Positions 12,001 to 19,315 of a stretch of DNA of 64,000 nt are shown here, in pieces. The DNA is from a virus. A model generated the notes under the pieces. It made no database searches. It was not told the DNA's origin and saw only the letters and a program-made list of their open reading frames with translations. The position numbers and the translations under genes are program-made. The stretch spans positions 1 to 64,000 of IMG/VR virus record IMGVR_UViG_3300023313_000005. One strand, 5' to 3'. Every line of letters starts with the position of its first letter. The stretch's first letter is position 1.

Positions 12001-14806
12001 TACTGATAGTCAAAGAACAAGGGCTAAATTACAAATCATGCTTTATGCGTTAATGATAAAAATGAATAACCCTGAAGCAACATTTAAACATTTACAAGTT
12101 GCTTGGATACCGGGGGAATCAGCCATGTTTATGAATGACCATAAATCTCAAGTAGAAATTAACGTGTATTTAAATATGTTAGAAACATATTTTAAAACTG
12201 AAAAGCCTGAGATATATGAAACTATGATAAAAGAATCTCCGAATATTTTTAATCATTCTCATTATAGCTCAGTAGAAACTGAATTAAAAGAACAATTAAA
12301 TAGTAGTTCTGCTGTACATACATTAGAGCATAAACAGGCATTGCTTACAGAATTAATTAGTAAAAGTGCTACAGGTGTAACATTAAATGCTACCCAAAGA
12401 GATCAAGTAAATAAATTAACATATGAAATAATCGAATTAAAAAAGGATCCATCTGTTATATTAAATGCTGATATTGAAAAAATGGGATTGTCTGATATGA
12501 CAGTATCTAAATTATACTCAGGTCTATATTCGGATACAGACAATCCATTTCTTCATACATTTGAGCAATTAATGCAAGAAGGTAAAGAGAAAGTACATAG
12601 ACTTTATACTGAGAAAAAAAATAAATTTGATAGGTTAATGCTTCCTATTTTTAATAATTATTTAAAACGTAATGGGAAATCTTTAGTGGCTAATATGACA
12701 CATAAACAATTAAATTTTGTTAAATATTATATAGGAAATGGTAAAGGTTTATTTGATTTTGCTTATGTAAATAGAACAAAGGATAATTTTAATTATTTAG
12801 ACTTTGTTACTCCTAGTGATGCTCAGTGGTCAAATTTATCTGATTCTGAAAAAAGATTAATGTTATATATAATAGAAGAATTTAAAAAACCGTTTGATGA
12901 AAAAACAGGGTATTTAAATAAAGTTATTACAAAAGATAGATATGGTAGAGATCTTACTTCAATGGATTTAATTAATAGGAATAGAGCAATACCCTTTAAA
13001 TATACACCTAGTTTTATGCCTCGTGTACCAATGGGTACTGAAGAAGTTCGTCAACAATACCCTTTATTTTCTAAAGAAAAAATTAAGCATTTGTTTCGTA
13101 AACATATGACTACATATATAGAAGATAATTTTGAAGGTTATCGTAGTCAGGAAGCATTGCCTATGAAATATTTAGGGAATAGTCATATTATAAGTTCTGG
13201 AAATTATAGTAAGAATTTAGAAATAATATTTGATAAATTCATAAAAGGATCGTTAATGAAAGAACATATGCAAGATGCATATTCTATAGGTAAAGGATTG
13301 GAAATATTCTTTGATTCTAAAAAGGAAGGTACAGAAGATTTAATGCCTAATACTACTAAATTTTTAAAAGAAAAGATTAATATGGATATACTAGATAAAC
13401 ATCGTAAAGGTAGTATATCTCGTAAGAAATTAAAAATAGGTAAATATACATTATCTCCTCATAATATTACAAGGATGATAACTAAAATTACTAGTGCTCC
13501 AATAATGTGGTTACAACCAATCAATGGTACTAGAAATGGTATATTTATATCAATGCTAAATGCTAAAAAAGCAGTATCAGACTCAATTTATTCTAAATTA
13601 GCAGGTGTTGAAGAATCAGTAGTTGATTTCACACTTCCCGATTTAACAGCAGCGTGGGGAGAATGGGCTAAAATGTCAGCAGCTATGATAACTGGTAATG
13701 GTAAACATAATAAAATGTGGCTAATGGCTAAAGAGTTTAGATATTTACCAGATAATTATGATTGGGCTACCAGAAGTAATTTATTAATGACAGAACGTAA
13801 AGATTTAAGAACTGCTGCTTTTGGTAGTAGAACTATGTATATGTTTCATACATTGCCTGAAGAATGGCATGCTATGATGATTATGGTTGCACAAATGAAA
13901 AATATGAAACATAATGGTAAATCAATGTATGACAATTATGAAGTAGTAACAAAAGACGGAGTATCTCATTTAGAGTGGGTAGGAGGTGTTAGAGGAGTAG
14001 TTAAAAATAAAGAGACGGGAGAAGTAATTAAAGAATTGAGGGGATTGGACCACAAAGAAATGATACGTTTGAAGAGAGTTTATCAACAAATGCATGGTGG
14101 TTATAGGAGGGATGAAAGAACTGTCATGGAGGCTTTCATATGGGGGAAATTGATATTACAATTTAAAAAATATTTACCATCAGTATTACAAAATGCTTTT
14201 AAATCTAAACATGTAGATTACTCCATAGGTAATTATGAATTTACCGGTGATAAAGAAAATGGAGTTGAGGTAATGGAGTGGGTAGGTAGAATGACAGAAG
14301 GAAGATGGTTAGTAATGGGTAAAGTAATTGCTAATATGATTAAAATTCAAAATAATCCTGATTACAAATTTAAAACAATGCCTCCTCAGATGAAAAAGGA
14401 ACTCATTGATGGATTAGTGACATTATCATCTTGGGCATTACTATATGCGAATTATTTAATGATATTTGCAGGAGCAGATGATGATGATTCATTTAAGAAA
14501 TTGACTAATATAATTATTCAAAATTATAGTCAACAATATAATATTTGGGACATAGGCCGTAACTTTACTACAGCGCCTGCTTCGATTACTAAAACTTATG
14601 ATGCTACTAACGCATTGGGTACATTAATGTTATCATCAATGCTTTACTCATTTAATGTAGACAATCAATTAACTAATAGAGGAGAGTTACGTGGATGGAC
14701 TCAGACTAGAAGGTCGCTTCCGTATTTATCTACTTATTATAATATAGTAAGATTTATGGAACATTCAGATGATGCTGAAACATATATTCCTTTTAGAGTG
14801 AGATAA
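2..14806 (+). CDS. Giant virion polyprotein: SF1 helicase, zincins, RNA polymerase, PD-(D/E)XK nuclease (5' partial)
   Basis: The frame is open to the left edge, so the true start lies outside; residues are numbered from the Met at position 53 (4,917 codons). SF1 helicase region about 370-660: Walker A GIAGTGKTT (K382), Walker B VDE (441-443) and a C-terminal VSRAQN motif. A Pro/Asp-rich linker lies near 700-745 and an Arg/Gly/Ser linker near 1290-1308. HELFH (1388-1392) and HELTH (3604-3608) are zincin signatures. DFDVD (D2741, D2743, D2745), preceded by a conserved RVPTSG stretch, matches the catalytic loop of crAss-like virion RNA polymerases (YonO/two-barrel type). A RecB/Cas4-like nuclease has D3944, D3958 and K3960 (DWK). 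A hydrophobic segment lies near the C-terminus. In crAss-like phages the polymerase and its partners are ejected with the DNA; here they form one chain, and the protease domains suggest processing. Domain borders and processing are inference. Confidence 0.9.
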   Translation, partial: LDDIDKLKTQFRSLEDLMTKVKDRYKEETKTKKQRIKELKNTTRNVVRNRIADEITKEIFDAVYSIYQADPDNFTDIEGVERAIDELKIIKGSLQARTNANNWKINNKTFVKIHVRIRDLEDILKKAKDNANNRDIAQDLSLVDKIKQIYKSIGVTIKEDGSYEIDNNELTDTIKEVVGETYFKKIMDDAKDNAARPYHPIYAEVIIHKIKNSRKVKSALKKQISLSAESIKLKGLEDWKTEIKSRPSRILENYIHLVFNVTDIQNENKKNHPFSVYKRNQNFYEFYRLVLAAPENSLFLQNGITKDEIVDELKKITHLISYVSLAYKVKSDFDIVNSVVAEINTFQNIKKENGDNTIIAPSIQQEIALRELQEFWGASFSRQYQGNIAYLKGIAGTGKTTAMSFIVKYLGLSKSEILASGHSKTSSHNLNQGLGIDSNKSVEELTKEDLKGKKLIIVDEIAGTTFKQFEHLIELTKDEKIKVIVLGDPLQIIRERVSPMDINVTKSRRIDISPLTVVYRTDVGIINTIGGLFRDNFKEISNVVLSANNEIGQAGAMGMHSALGFIEMDSAITNNATDKSAIIVANEEQRVELEERYKDSPAKVILYTDAQGRTFDNVFIFLNKDERNIKNEKWKDIHEFNTAMYNMVSRAQNYAVILGSNMGFTNSIDPSIGQRTSDSEKNKEENEIRHYENKKFEHDVLSKYLDDVEKPDNYNPSENPPPITPPDTDSEDDSDDNTPVPGTSSDGVNDGWRRQPPTGAKSPSNHRLWFPSSRFINLQKLSINNISEIIDPLVKAGSKVVIYRTRYEGEDAYYVLGQLKDSDKYGQIAILSKEELETEFGKNVSAVDSGYGSLIRTSDSKVFKLPNGDGGVVYKGTVSYASPLSYEYSNAIQKEGNGITSYIKDIFEHGMFVMAGLPIPDGIKYEYKIYTKKEITELEKIDTGVARFGLHPGVPYMAITIPGHKIPQHIRLNSRALNETDDEVKTMMEFMSIVDDIEKTSNLKLGTQEFNDALSKFRSNYSLTLLANGEVKVKKKRRTSNFNYSSATAKALTKLVPYIYTGVSKVKTITEEEFEKEEYDTNKFDAIKRGKNYVLQYKNTETLEHIAVLSKGKGKAQNAFNRIALANSYADSKDKETYKQHKQYMYVSERRRSDGKRIVVAKSLVTDPRQSKKYYQFILNTLKDHIENGSAPEGVTSVRWINEKNVAEAEAYITSQGIISVEQLHDIKESFSNVVTSDFLKGLFKFDESGNHSSSGYWLRKPLFLSDMQKSENEIEKLLTTKVKSITPTEIEIENSTQQKASPSDNSSSQPSPRSARRGRGGRRTLKSTDDSGNLGVEITLEEARKLAKQLIPGITEEELEFVSNHILAQKALPGEDLLGLMEDGVVWVSTLQNGKTVHKNVLRHELFHLLFNYYLATDFKNELLNLAKNEINGFDTLNIVEQEEKLAVLFQNYVKRKSSVSYKIGQIFKKLLKLLGFVSRKSITLNDLFEQIEHNEGLRSSKQSGIITRRTLIDIRNTFKTTANYRAAENYVIDAIYDFYDSDEGIPLNFTESIIEVLNLIKEDRSYIEKIPAKQRTSYQVDDLEMYNILLTPSGKNRIVYDDLINEIYPNFEFSKSGKLLKPKDNEVNLSEHITSVNTRNEELSTTDLVKHFMYNIVKDRIVTLKEYEKYWKDHYDKKPIGSKTGLYHLITKDTGEIVKEVLDPSFVYVKLLQGFTSLDLSKNIISQLSELLPNTTSSEGAIFEALATLYERATNEVLGNALISDYNFGEFISPIKFVINRDKVKNPSKSGLELVIKRKNMSTEEFLNKIAKLLQNKVNDSRIDLQLIIDLYRRSVAANLWTEISSHFGSQRESHLKTIKQKYHFVRRDGITYSVPENKYINSKQRGHHTVIKGLLHKALSDNLETKADVTAFLKKHNNEGTKYIPYLKSNDLSEKFIGLKGILRDLGLKEQVVKSIPLPIVSSIANNFYSFLVNDLKEVGDIKNVNKEESENIDNNIEYVTTSDVIDKSGNGILNSITAWLIADKPFLRATSAINAEGEKVYLFHMSSNGIDIIDNLLSNGKFAGSKGKKSHLDLPSHLEDSFYEHNIFMTGFQTMHRLIDHDGTINNDFGTLYKNETDAKWMNRVFNAGFIDVIAKGLSSNPRYIQYFYTISDRPNIMGVEVNVLDHTQIKDSIKNIILQHLSRPIELEHYLKNFNVLSNANFKILNKEDLLKLREAQEKNKNITKLLNKIVEKTYNNLQQKADTFTDTLLSEKFIADINLNKAKLKIDNIKKEIDKNDEQSVKAEPVVSKAPKKHDGKYVLDKETLHPMAELFYMNNYINSYSLNQLVTGDYAAFKSKGRDLEALDLVKRMSGVFGPGKLGNTDLLLGNKPTYKTVVVEDTIMDKEHVKKFLEKFYEIEDEVNDALKKYQELTEITDGQGFILPNRRDDISKSYGASYGLKNVLKPSYYGFSTKVINGVTVQFPVMLKYSATVLSDSLVNNNPVLRIIRDNMEKHGIDELVFESAIKEGVPKKITSFEEISTEGHQIHPDSILELHSDKFRLQLNPYSDIDAKVTQPTQLLYFLSVLKLNDKRSDNVYQSLGEIIKLNRELFGTDITESDIIKKLKQSFKNNNREQRSFELLNEGLSVNFPALTQSSIIQFASMLSKDSVQVKFPGSKLILQTDEGIVNPNTKERLQYVNKNGEMYVEAIVPKGLRDILKKGDFITSADAVAFRVPTSGLHSALPIKIVGFYDTENTNSIIVPRESIAILGFDFDVDSLFILRREYDKNGYPIGYHEKNNLFELDSKFLENIDTNSKEGKKLAIKYHKNIIIDNILKALSSKDNIEHMLSPISLLRLEKYKEEKSVDLSDVLDNRLMFRSNFDSAALTGVFANASKSLGYLAKLRDGNNNSLPLVVEDKFIKINGKIYNSFVEFEENTNISIFETLDSLLNAALDNVKVQILYHINANGVTGNAIAVLVGLGINLDTIVDILNQPVIRLLGTTKSKNALFELRNDLYEAYLNLESREYNREGISKNLPEINDDMLKTNLNKDINNLTENEILNQLAVLEQFEYAMFLGEKLADFSKSIKFAKELPVFVKDIKSNLELWNTVKSKFIVNTENIEKRLPHLYEGGNTLAMLNDIIAEVYDIHGENSYAFLNQLKEVFNIKIKYNSFENTEELKKELVKYIISGIDLLDEIFETPPSKIGAKSYNNIATWNRELIQQLLDEFSKLPNNILINYLNIRNNKISFTGGGDLNASQLVDFEDAFLELSESLQQKLIKYELLNNGTLFGTSNLSSIIPGDILQEANNEIIRQFKKLLPSLQTNILETEEGKVIKLENTNNHLDFLIQVALNNSKQLPYVSVKAEKETKFLAGVTEQGLYYDLKFLNPQTKSGFKYSKSAFPKFIKRTYNETSEVVYMRVTDPLTHEVLYQKIGFGRKHKINIRTKNVNTVEKNAIESAFSGAPYFKIKSHDNTTFNSTHELSKNEIVYLYVDDNRLDAESYEIVKAVKRYDMMDEFLGYMYTVKKVKSNPSSKTSRVFNLESKRINVDIVENINEGDHLELNELYELVYNSEDAGLISRLDALKGLLPEGIKIKVVKQSDIKGEASAFAGFSTEEGHFIVFGDKSISSHSIVHELTHIALYNLIDNYIKVDKRYITDKQYSLMSKLEDIFYSLRNHPNLKGEYGLTNLHEFISEVMSNSEFREKLSNINHYENNNRISLLDKILNFIKQLLGFDSKISNESIVSDSVLMVSDKILQEVITSYKGNIKSNSSFTANLESNTEDDSVDNNIKELIEKLKTDITNRDKDATVGIENGEEADYYIVNGEKIPRVHTVVSEFSNAFKNKTGSIAERAANKYWIEGIDHDTKLNTDLGEMTYETYVEYKDKEIKDNKLRGKINHKILETAGMNETETMKAMQDIKDKLAEIGMSIMPFQWLFKNKETILEKYGINIKDDVLLSEKTIYSTLLNLVGTPDLVSIDKFGRLSITDWKTGSAFNVEFVNTIMKYGDQVIDVTDSQRTRAKLQIMLYALMIKMNNPEATFKHLQVAWIPGESAMFMNDHKSQVEINVYLNMLETYFKTEKPEIYETMIKESPNIFNHSHYSSVETELKEQLNSSSAVHTLEHKQALLTELISKSATGVTLNATQRDQVNKLTYEIIELKKDPSVILNADIEKMGLSDMTVSKLYSGLYSDTDNPFLHTFEQLMQEGKEKVHRLYTEKKNKFDRLMLPIFNNYLKRNGKSLVANMTHKQLNFVKYYIGNGKGLFDFAYVNRTKDNFNYLDFVTPSDAQWSNLSDSEKRLMLYIIEEFKKPFDEKTGYLNKVITKDRYGRDLTSMDLINRNRAIPFKYTPSFMPRVPMGTEEVRQQYPLFSKEKIKHLFRKHMTTYIEDNFEGYRSQEALPMKYLGNSHIISSGNYSKNLEIIFDKFIKGSLMKEHMQDAYSIGKGLEIFFDSKKEGTEDLMPNTTKFLKEKINMDILDKHRKGSISRKKLKIGKYTLSPHNITRMITKITSAPIMWLQPINGTRNGIFISMLNAKKAVSDSIYSKLAGVEESVVDFTLPDLTAAWGEWAKMSAAMITGNGKHNKMWLMAKEFRYLPDNYDWATRSNLLMTERKDLRTAAFGSRTMYMFHTLPEEWHAMMIMVAQMKNMKHNGKSMYDNYEVVTKDGVSHLEWVGGVRGVVKNKETGEVIKELRGLDHKEMIRLKRVYQQMHGGYRRDERTVMEAFIWGKLILQFKKYLPSVLQNAFKSKHVDYSIGNYEFTGDKENGVEVMEWVGRMTEGRWLVMGKVIANMIKIQNNPDYKFKTMPPQMKKELIDGLVTLSSWALLYANYLMIFAGADDDDSFKKLTNIIIQNYSQQYNIWDIGRNFTTAPASITKTYDATNALGTLMLSSMLYSFNVDNQLTNRGELRGWTQTRRSLPYLSTYYNIVRFMEHSDDAETYIPFRVR

Positions 14807-14807
14807 A

Positions 14808-14831
14808 AAAGAGGGGATTTCTCCCCTCTTT
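14808..14831. terminator. Bidirectional terminator between convergent units
   Basis: Perfect hairpin with arms AAAGAGGGG / CCCCTCTTT, flanked by A-rich and T-rich sequence. It lies two bases past the stop of the giant plus-strand gene and before the end of the minus-strand mazG-like gene, so it can end transcription from both sides. Confidence 0.85.
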
Positions 14832-14876
14832 CTAAATTCACATATTATAAACTACTAGGGCAACCTAACGCTTATA

Positions 14877-15230
14877 TCATCTATTATCTCCATCACCTTG
14901 TATAGTATTATTAATTCTGCGTTTATTTAATTTAATTAAATTTCTAACAGCAATTGTTTCTAAATCTATATTTAGTGAATCAGACAATGCGGCAACATAC
15001 CATAATACATCACCTATTTCTTTGCTTAGTTCTCTAATAAAGTTATCATCTAACTCTTTGTCACCGCGCATTACTTTTTTTACTTTATTAGCTATTTCAC
15101 CTGCTTCTCCTACCAGACCCATTGTAGTATATACAATAGCATCATCGTCAGAATAAACAGCTGTAGCTAGTGCTTCATCTTGGTACTCATTAAGAGTTAA
15201 TGTCGAATCATCTCCAATATCCAAATTCAT
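14877..15230 (-). CDS. MazG-like nucleotide pyrophosphohydrolase
   Basis: A 117-residue all-alpha NTP pyrophosphohydrolase of the MazG family. The metal-binding pattern is visible as GEAGEIANKVKK and then ELSKEIGDVLWYV, the usual E-x2-E ... E-x2-D arrangement. Such enzymes split NTPs or dNTPs to NMP plus pyrophosphate. In phages they adjust nucleotide pools or alarmone signalling. It is the last gene of the minus-strand replication block and overlaps the gene upstream by 23 bases. The substrate cannot be told from the sequence. Confidence 0.85.
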   Translation of the reverse strand: MNLDIGDDSTLTLNEYQDEALATAVYSDDDAIVYTTMGLVGEAGEIANKVKKVMRGDKELDDNFIRELSKEIGDVLWYVAALSDSLNIDLETIAVRNLIKLNKRRINNTIQGDGDNR

Positions 15231-15399
15231 AATGTATTTCTTTCCATTTTAATAATTTATACTTAATAGGTCTTTTAAAATTACCTATCTGTTTATTTTT
15301 TGAAATATAATTACAAGTTATCGGTTCGTTATTATCAAAATAACCTAATATTCTTTGAAATTTTTTAGGTTCTTGTTTTGTAATATCTATCCATTCCAT
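15208..15399 (-). CDS. Small protein, DUF551-like start
   Basis: A 63-residue protein starting MEWIDITKQEPKK. The 'W-I-x-I-x-x-x-x-P' opening resembles small phage DUF551-type proteins; the protein at 42437-42736 has a similar segment. The Met at 15399 is preferred because it sits just after the reductase stop (15401); the upstream Met at 15453 would overlap that gene by more than 50 bases. Function unknown. Confidence 0.6.
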   Translation of the reverse strand: MEWIDITKQEPKKFQRILGYFDNNEPITCNYISKNKQIGNFKRPIKYKLLKWKEIHYEFGYWR

Positions 15400-15400
15400 A

Positions 15401-17599
15401 TTATAATATTTCACATTTACCACCTGCACATGATATTGATCCCAATGTATCAATATTTACATAAGATGGTTTTAAATTAATAGTTTTCCAATCAATAGTT
15501 ACTAAATTATTGTTTATATCATTCCATCTTTTAAAATTATGGACATCTTTTAAACAATAAGTCATACGTTTATAATCATTATTAAAATAATTTTTACTAA
15601 ACTTTTTAGCTCGTCTTATCCAATCTCTTTGTAAAAGATTTTCAGAAGTTTCTATAGATAGATCAATTCCTTTATTTAATAAAGTATCACATGCTAGCCA
15701 TAAATTATTATTAAAAGCATGTAATCCGTCTACAATTAATCCTGAAGCAAAAATACTAGCATTTCCATATTCAGATAGAATTTCTTCGGGAGTATATATT
15801 GCAATAAAAGGTGCTTGGTTATAATCTTTATCTCCTGTTTTATCAATTAAAGATATTCCTGTAAACCATTCCTTATTATCATAAATATATTTACTAACTT
15901 TATCCCAGTCGTCTACTATGATAGTATTTGATACATTATGTCGTAATTTTTTATCAATACATAATTCTTCATTAGTACCATATTCTATCCAATTTTGACG
16001 TACTATTTTAACATAAGATAATTGATTAACTCCCAATAATTCTTTCTTAAATAAAGAATTAGGATTTACTTCTATTGGAAAACTAAATATATAATCTGTA
16101 TTATTAGCACTCCATACAGATTCTTCTACAGCTTTTGGATTTAAATTTTTAAATATTAATCCCTCATCTTCTTCTTTATTTACTTGAATATTTCTTATAT
16201 ATCTACGTGAATGTTCTCCATGAATTCCACTAGCTGTTTCTAATAATATAGAAGTATTTCCAGAAGGTTTTACTGTAGTAGTTCGTGCTGATTGATTAAT
16301 CTTTATAAGAGCAGCTATTTCTTTATTTACCTTTTTGATTAATTCAGCACCTTTTTTCTGTAAAGATTTGTTAAATAAAACAGAAGGATTATTCATCCAT
16401 CCAGTTAAAGAACAGCCCAATAGAGCTTCTTTATTAAATATCTGTCTAGATATACTAGGAATGTATTTAAAGTCTGTATATGACGCTTGTATAGTGCCTA
16501 AAATGGCTGCTCCTTCACATGCTTTGAGGAATGTTTCTTCATTATCACATAATCCTCCATTTATTTCACATAAATTACAGCCTTGCCATCCTGATATTCC
16601 ATCTTTTGTTTTAGGTATCATAGATATTTCAACACAAGGATTATACACTATATCTTCATTATCACTCCATACAAAACCTGGTTCTCCCCATTCCTTTACT
16701 TTATTAATTATTTTATCAAATTCTTCTTTACTAGTACTATTTCGTAATAATACTACAGAGTTATTTGATCTAGCGCGTTGAGGATTTTCAGAATACCAGT
16801 TTCCTGTTTTAGCATTTAACATATCATGATCATCATGACTAAATAAACATATTGTTGCAGAACGTCTTACGCCACCGCTTAATACAGCGTCGGACATATA
16901 CATTATACAATCATATGCAATAATAGATTTAAATATACCAATAGAATTATTTAATAAAGTTTCTATTTTAATTATACTATTACGTAGCCCATCGGAACCA
17001 GGAGCTTTAAATCCTCCTGATATATATGATCCTTTAGGTCTAATCTGAGAATAATCAAAATCTATTCTATATCCTGAATATTTATTATATTTGTTATCTA
17101 CTGTAGTATAAGAACTAATTAATACACCTATTGCATCTGACCATCCTTCTATTGAGTCTTCTATTACAAAAGTTTTAACTCCCTTTTCTCTAGATTCTAT
17201 ATCAGGTAATTTATTAGTATGACATTTTTGTACACTAAATCCTACACCACATCCGCATAATAACCAATACATGCATTCATTAAAAAATTCAATTCTATCA
17301 ACATATCCTGTAATACAATTAAACATTTTAGCTTCATGTTTTAAAATAGGGGCACCCCCGAATTGGAGTGCCCTTTGTGAACCTAAAATTAATTTATCTT
17401 TATATAATTGTTCAGCTAATTGAATTTTATCTTCTAATTCATTAGACATTACATCATTTAATTTTAAACGATGCATATCCATTACTCTTTTTACGGATTC
17501 ATCCCATGTTTCTTTTCTATTTAAATTATCAATATATTTAGCATAACTACTTTGGAATTTATAATCTGCTAATAATTTTCTACCTTTGTTTATGTCCAT
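15401..17599 (-). CDS. nrdJ: Class II (B12-dependent) ribonucleoside-triphosphate reductase
   Basis: A 732-residue monomeric adenosylcobalamin-dependent ribonucleotide reductase, close in length to the Lactobacillus enzyme. Visible family features are the LLCGCGVGFSVQ segment, the active-site NPCVEI motif (C322 as thiyl-radical cysteine, E324), the partner cysteine near C341, and the C-terminal redox pair in CAGGKC. It converts NTPs to dNTPs. It needs cobalamin, and no B12 gene is in view, so it would depend on host uptake, which is common in gut Bacteroidota. It sits between the mazG-like gene and an unknown gene (10-base overlap) in the nucleotide/replication block. Confidence 0.92.
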   Translation of the reverse strand: MDINKGRKLLADYKFQSSYAKYIDNLNRKETWDESVKRVMDMHRLKLNDVMSNELEDKIQLAEQLYKDKLILGSQRALQFGGAPILKHEAKMFNCITGYVDRIEFFNECMYWLLCGCGVGFSVQKCHTNKLPDIESREKGVKTFVIEDSIEGWSDAIGVLISSYTTVDNKYNKYSGYRIDFDYSQIRPKGSYISGGFKAPGSDGLRNSIIKIETLLNNSIGIFKSIIAYDCIMYMSDAVLSGGVRRSATICLFSHDDHDMLNAKTGNWYSENPQRARSNNSVVLLRNSTSKEEFDKIINKVKEWGEPGFVWSDNEDIVYNPCVEISMIPKTKDGISGWQGCNLCEINGGLCDNEETFLKACEGAAILGTIQASYTDFKYIPSISRQIFNKEALLGCSLTGWMNNPSVLFNKSLQKKGAELIKKVNKEIAALIKINQSARTTTVKPSGNTSILLETASGIHGEHSRRYIRNIQVNKEEDEGLIFKNLNPKAVEESVWSANNTDYIFSFPIEVNPNSLFKKELLGVNQLSYVKIVRQNWIEYGTNEELCIDKKLRHNVSNTIIVDDWDKVSKYIYDNKEWFTGISLIDKTGDKDYNQAPFIAIYTPEEILSEYGNASIFASGLIVDGLHAFNNNLWLACDTLLNKGIDLSIETSENLLQRDWIRRAKKFSKNYFNNDYKRMTYCLKDVHNFKRWNDINNNLVTIDWKTINLKPSYVNIDTLGSISCAGGKCEIL

Positions 17600-18180
17600 A
17601 TATTTTTTTCTATTTTTATATTTAACATATCAATATTAAATGTTTCTTTACTCATATCAGGAATTGAACTAACGTCTTGTGTTCTAGGAATATGTACAAT
17701 AGAATTACAACGTGGTTCAGATAATTCTTTTTCTAATTCTAGATACAATTCTTCTGATCTATATAAAATTTGTCTAAGTTTTAATATAAAATCAAAGTGT
17801 TGATCTTTAAAGAATTTGAAAATATAATTTTTATATTCATCATCCATATATGAATATTTACCTTTTAAAAATAAAAAATAATTTTGTTCATATCCTTCGG
17901 GTAAATTATAAACATACATAACATATTCCTCATTAATTACATAATGGTCATTATATAAATATTTATTAATTAACCATTCATGCAATTCAGTATACCATTT
18001 TTTATTGTTTCGATATAATAAAAATATTTTATCCGTATATTTTGTTTGAGTATTATCCCTAACAAAACATCCAGATAGATTAGAATATTCGGAATATTTT
18101 CCGCCTAATAATGGTAAAACGTAAGTAAAAGATTTGTTCTTTAATCTTAATGTGCTTACTTTTTTTACCATCTCTGTCAT
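17590..18180 (-). CDS. Unknown protein in replication block
   Basis: A 196-residue protein not recognised. It is rich in Tyr, Lys and Glu and has no signal peptide, membrane segment or clear motif. It lies 3 bases after the 5'-3' exonuclease gene and overlaps the reductase start by 10 bases, so it is co-transcribed with DNA metabolism genes. Confidence 0.8.
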   Translation of the reverse strand: MTEMVKKVSTLRLKNKSFTYVLPLLGGKYSEYSNLSGCFVRDNTQTKYTDKIFLLYRNNKKWYTELHEWLINKYLYNDHYVINEEYVMYVYNLPEGYEQNYFLFLKGKYSYMDDEYKNYIFKFFKDQHFDFILKLRQILYRSEELYLELEKELSEPRCNSIVHIPRTQDVSSIPDMSKETFNIDMLNIKIEKNIWT

Positions 18181-18183
18181 TAT

Positions 18184-18960
18184 TTATATTAGTTTAGATA
18201 AATCAATAGATTCATTATCATCATTATTGATATGATTAATAATTGGTTCTTTTGGTAAATAACCAATTGTACTCTCCATATCAAAATCATTACATAACAT
18301 ATAAATCATATTAAATGTTTCATAAAATCGTGTTATTCCTTCATGTATTCCATATTTTTTTATATATTCATTTATACAAATACTTTGATAAGTATCTGTT
18401 GCTAATTTATTTTCAAATAGTTTATTAACTGTTTTTATTCCCATGCCTTCTAATCCTTCTATACCATCTGTAGAATCTCCCATTAAAGTTTGTGTAAAAA
18501 TAAATCTATTTACATCATCATACGTTACTGTTATAAATGCATTTTTACTATAATTATAATGAGTACCTATGTTTTGATATAATACATCTTTATCAATTGC
18601 TGATATTATATTATTAGTATATTTTGTACTAAAATATGAAACTAAATCATCCGCTTCTAAATTAGTATCATAATATGCGTTATAATTTTGTATCATATAT
18701 TCTTTTAATGCATAGAATATAGGAGGTTTAGATACATCTTTCCTATTATGCTTATAACCTTTACTGTATTTATAATTTTTATATCTAAAACACTTGCCTT
18801 TTGTAATAAATAATATATATTTAGTAGTGTTACATGATTTATTAATATCATTAATTAATGTATTTAATCGTTTAATAGATGCTTCATATGATCGATCTAA
18901 GTCATTTTTTCTGGGTAAACTTAAATATAATATAGAATCTGCGTCTATTAAATTAACCAT
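18184..18960 (-). CDS. 5'-3' exonuclease / FLAP-type nuclease
   Basis: A 258-residue PIN-domain nuclease of the T4 RNase H / Pol I 5'-exonuclease family. Acidic metal ligands are visible in order: D6 and D8 (LIDAD), E102, D104 and D105 (LEADD), D123 and D125 (DKD), then a MGDSTDG segment followed by an H3TH-like GMGIKTVNKLF. Likely role: removal of RNA primers and 5' flaps, which fits the neighbouring primase, polymerase and helicase. It overlaps the resolvase-like gene by 8 bases. Confidence 0.9.
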   Translation of the reverse strand: MVNLIDADSILYLSLPRKNDLDRSYEASIKRLNTLINDINKSCNTTKYILFITKGKCFRYKNYKYSKGYKHNRKDVSKPPIFYALKEYMIQNYNAYYDTNLEADDLVSYFSTKYTNNIISAIDKDVLYQNIGTHYNYSKNAFITVTYDDVNRFIFTQTLMGDSTDGIEGLEGMGIKTVNKLFENKLATDTYQSICINEYIKKYGIHEGITRFYETFNMIYMLCNDFDMESTIGYLPKEPIINHINNDDNESIDLSKLI

Positions 18961-19315
18961 TTCTAATTTGTTTTATCATATTATAATACGTATTTTTTTT
19001 CATATATACAAATTCTCCTTGAGGTAAAAATATTCCTTTTTCAGAACGCTTAACATGTTTGTGAAAAATAACTAAATCTTTTTCATCTCGTCCTGTATTT
19101 AATAAAATATTATTTATTTCTCGTTTACTTATTGATTTCTTTATTTTACATTGAATATCATGGAGTAATTCATCTCCAAATATATCAATGCCTTTATTAT
19201 CCATATTACGTGATTCACTTCTTGAAGTAACACAAAACATGTTCATATTTTTTAGTTCATTAACTATTTGTCGTTCATAGTTATGACCTGCTGTTCGATT
19301 ACGATTTTTAGCCAT
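18953..19315 (-). CDS. PD-(D/E)XK nuclease, archaeal-Hjc/VSR-like resolvase candidate
   Basis: A 120-residue compact nuclease. Residues E14, D44 (GIDIFG) and the Q55-C-K57 strand reproduce the E...D...(E/Q)xK core seen in Hjc-type Holliday junction resolvases and related phage endonucleases. It lies between exonuclease and primase genes, with overlaps on both sides. Resolution of replication or recombination intermediates is the likely role; specificity is inferred. Confidence 0.75.
   Translation of the reverse strand: MAKNRNRTAGHNYERQIVNELKNMNMFCVTSRSESRNMDNKGIDIFGDELLHDIQCKIKKSISKREINNILLNTGRDEKDLVIFHKHVKRSEKGIFLPQGEFVYMKKNTYYNMIKQIRNG

Noticed and set aside
16335-16781. Plus-strand 148-codon frame inside the ribonucleotide reductase gene
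   Set aside because: It lies opposite a well-supported enzyme and has no recognisable domain or promoter.
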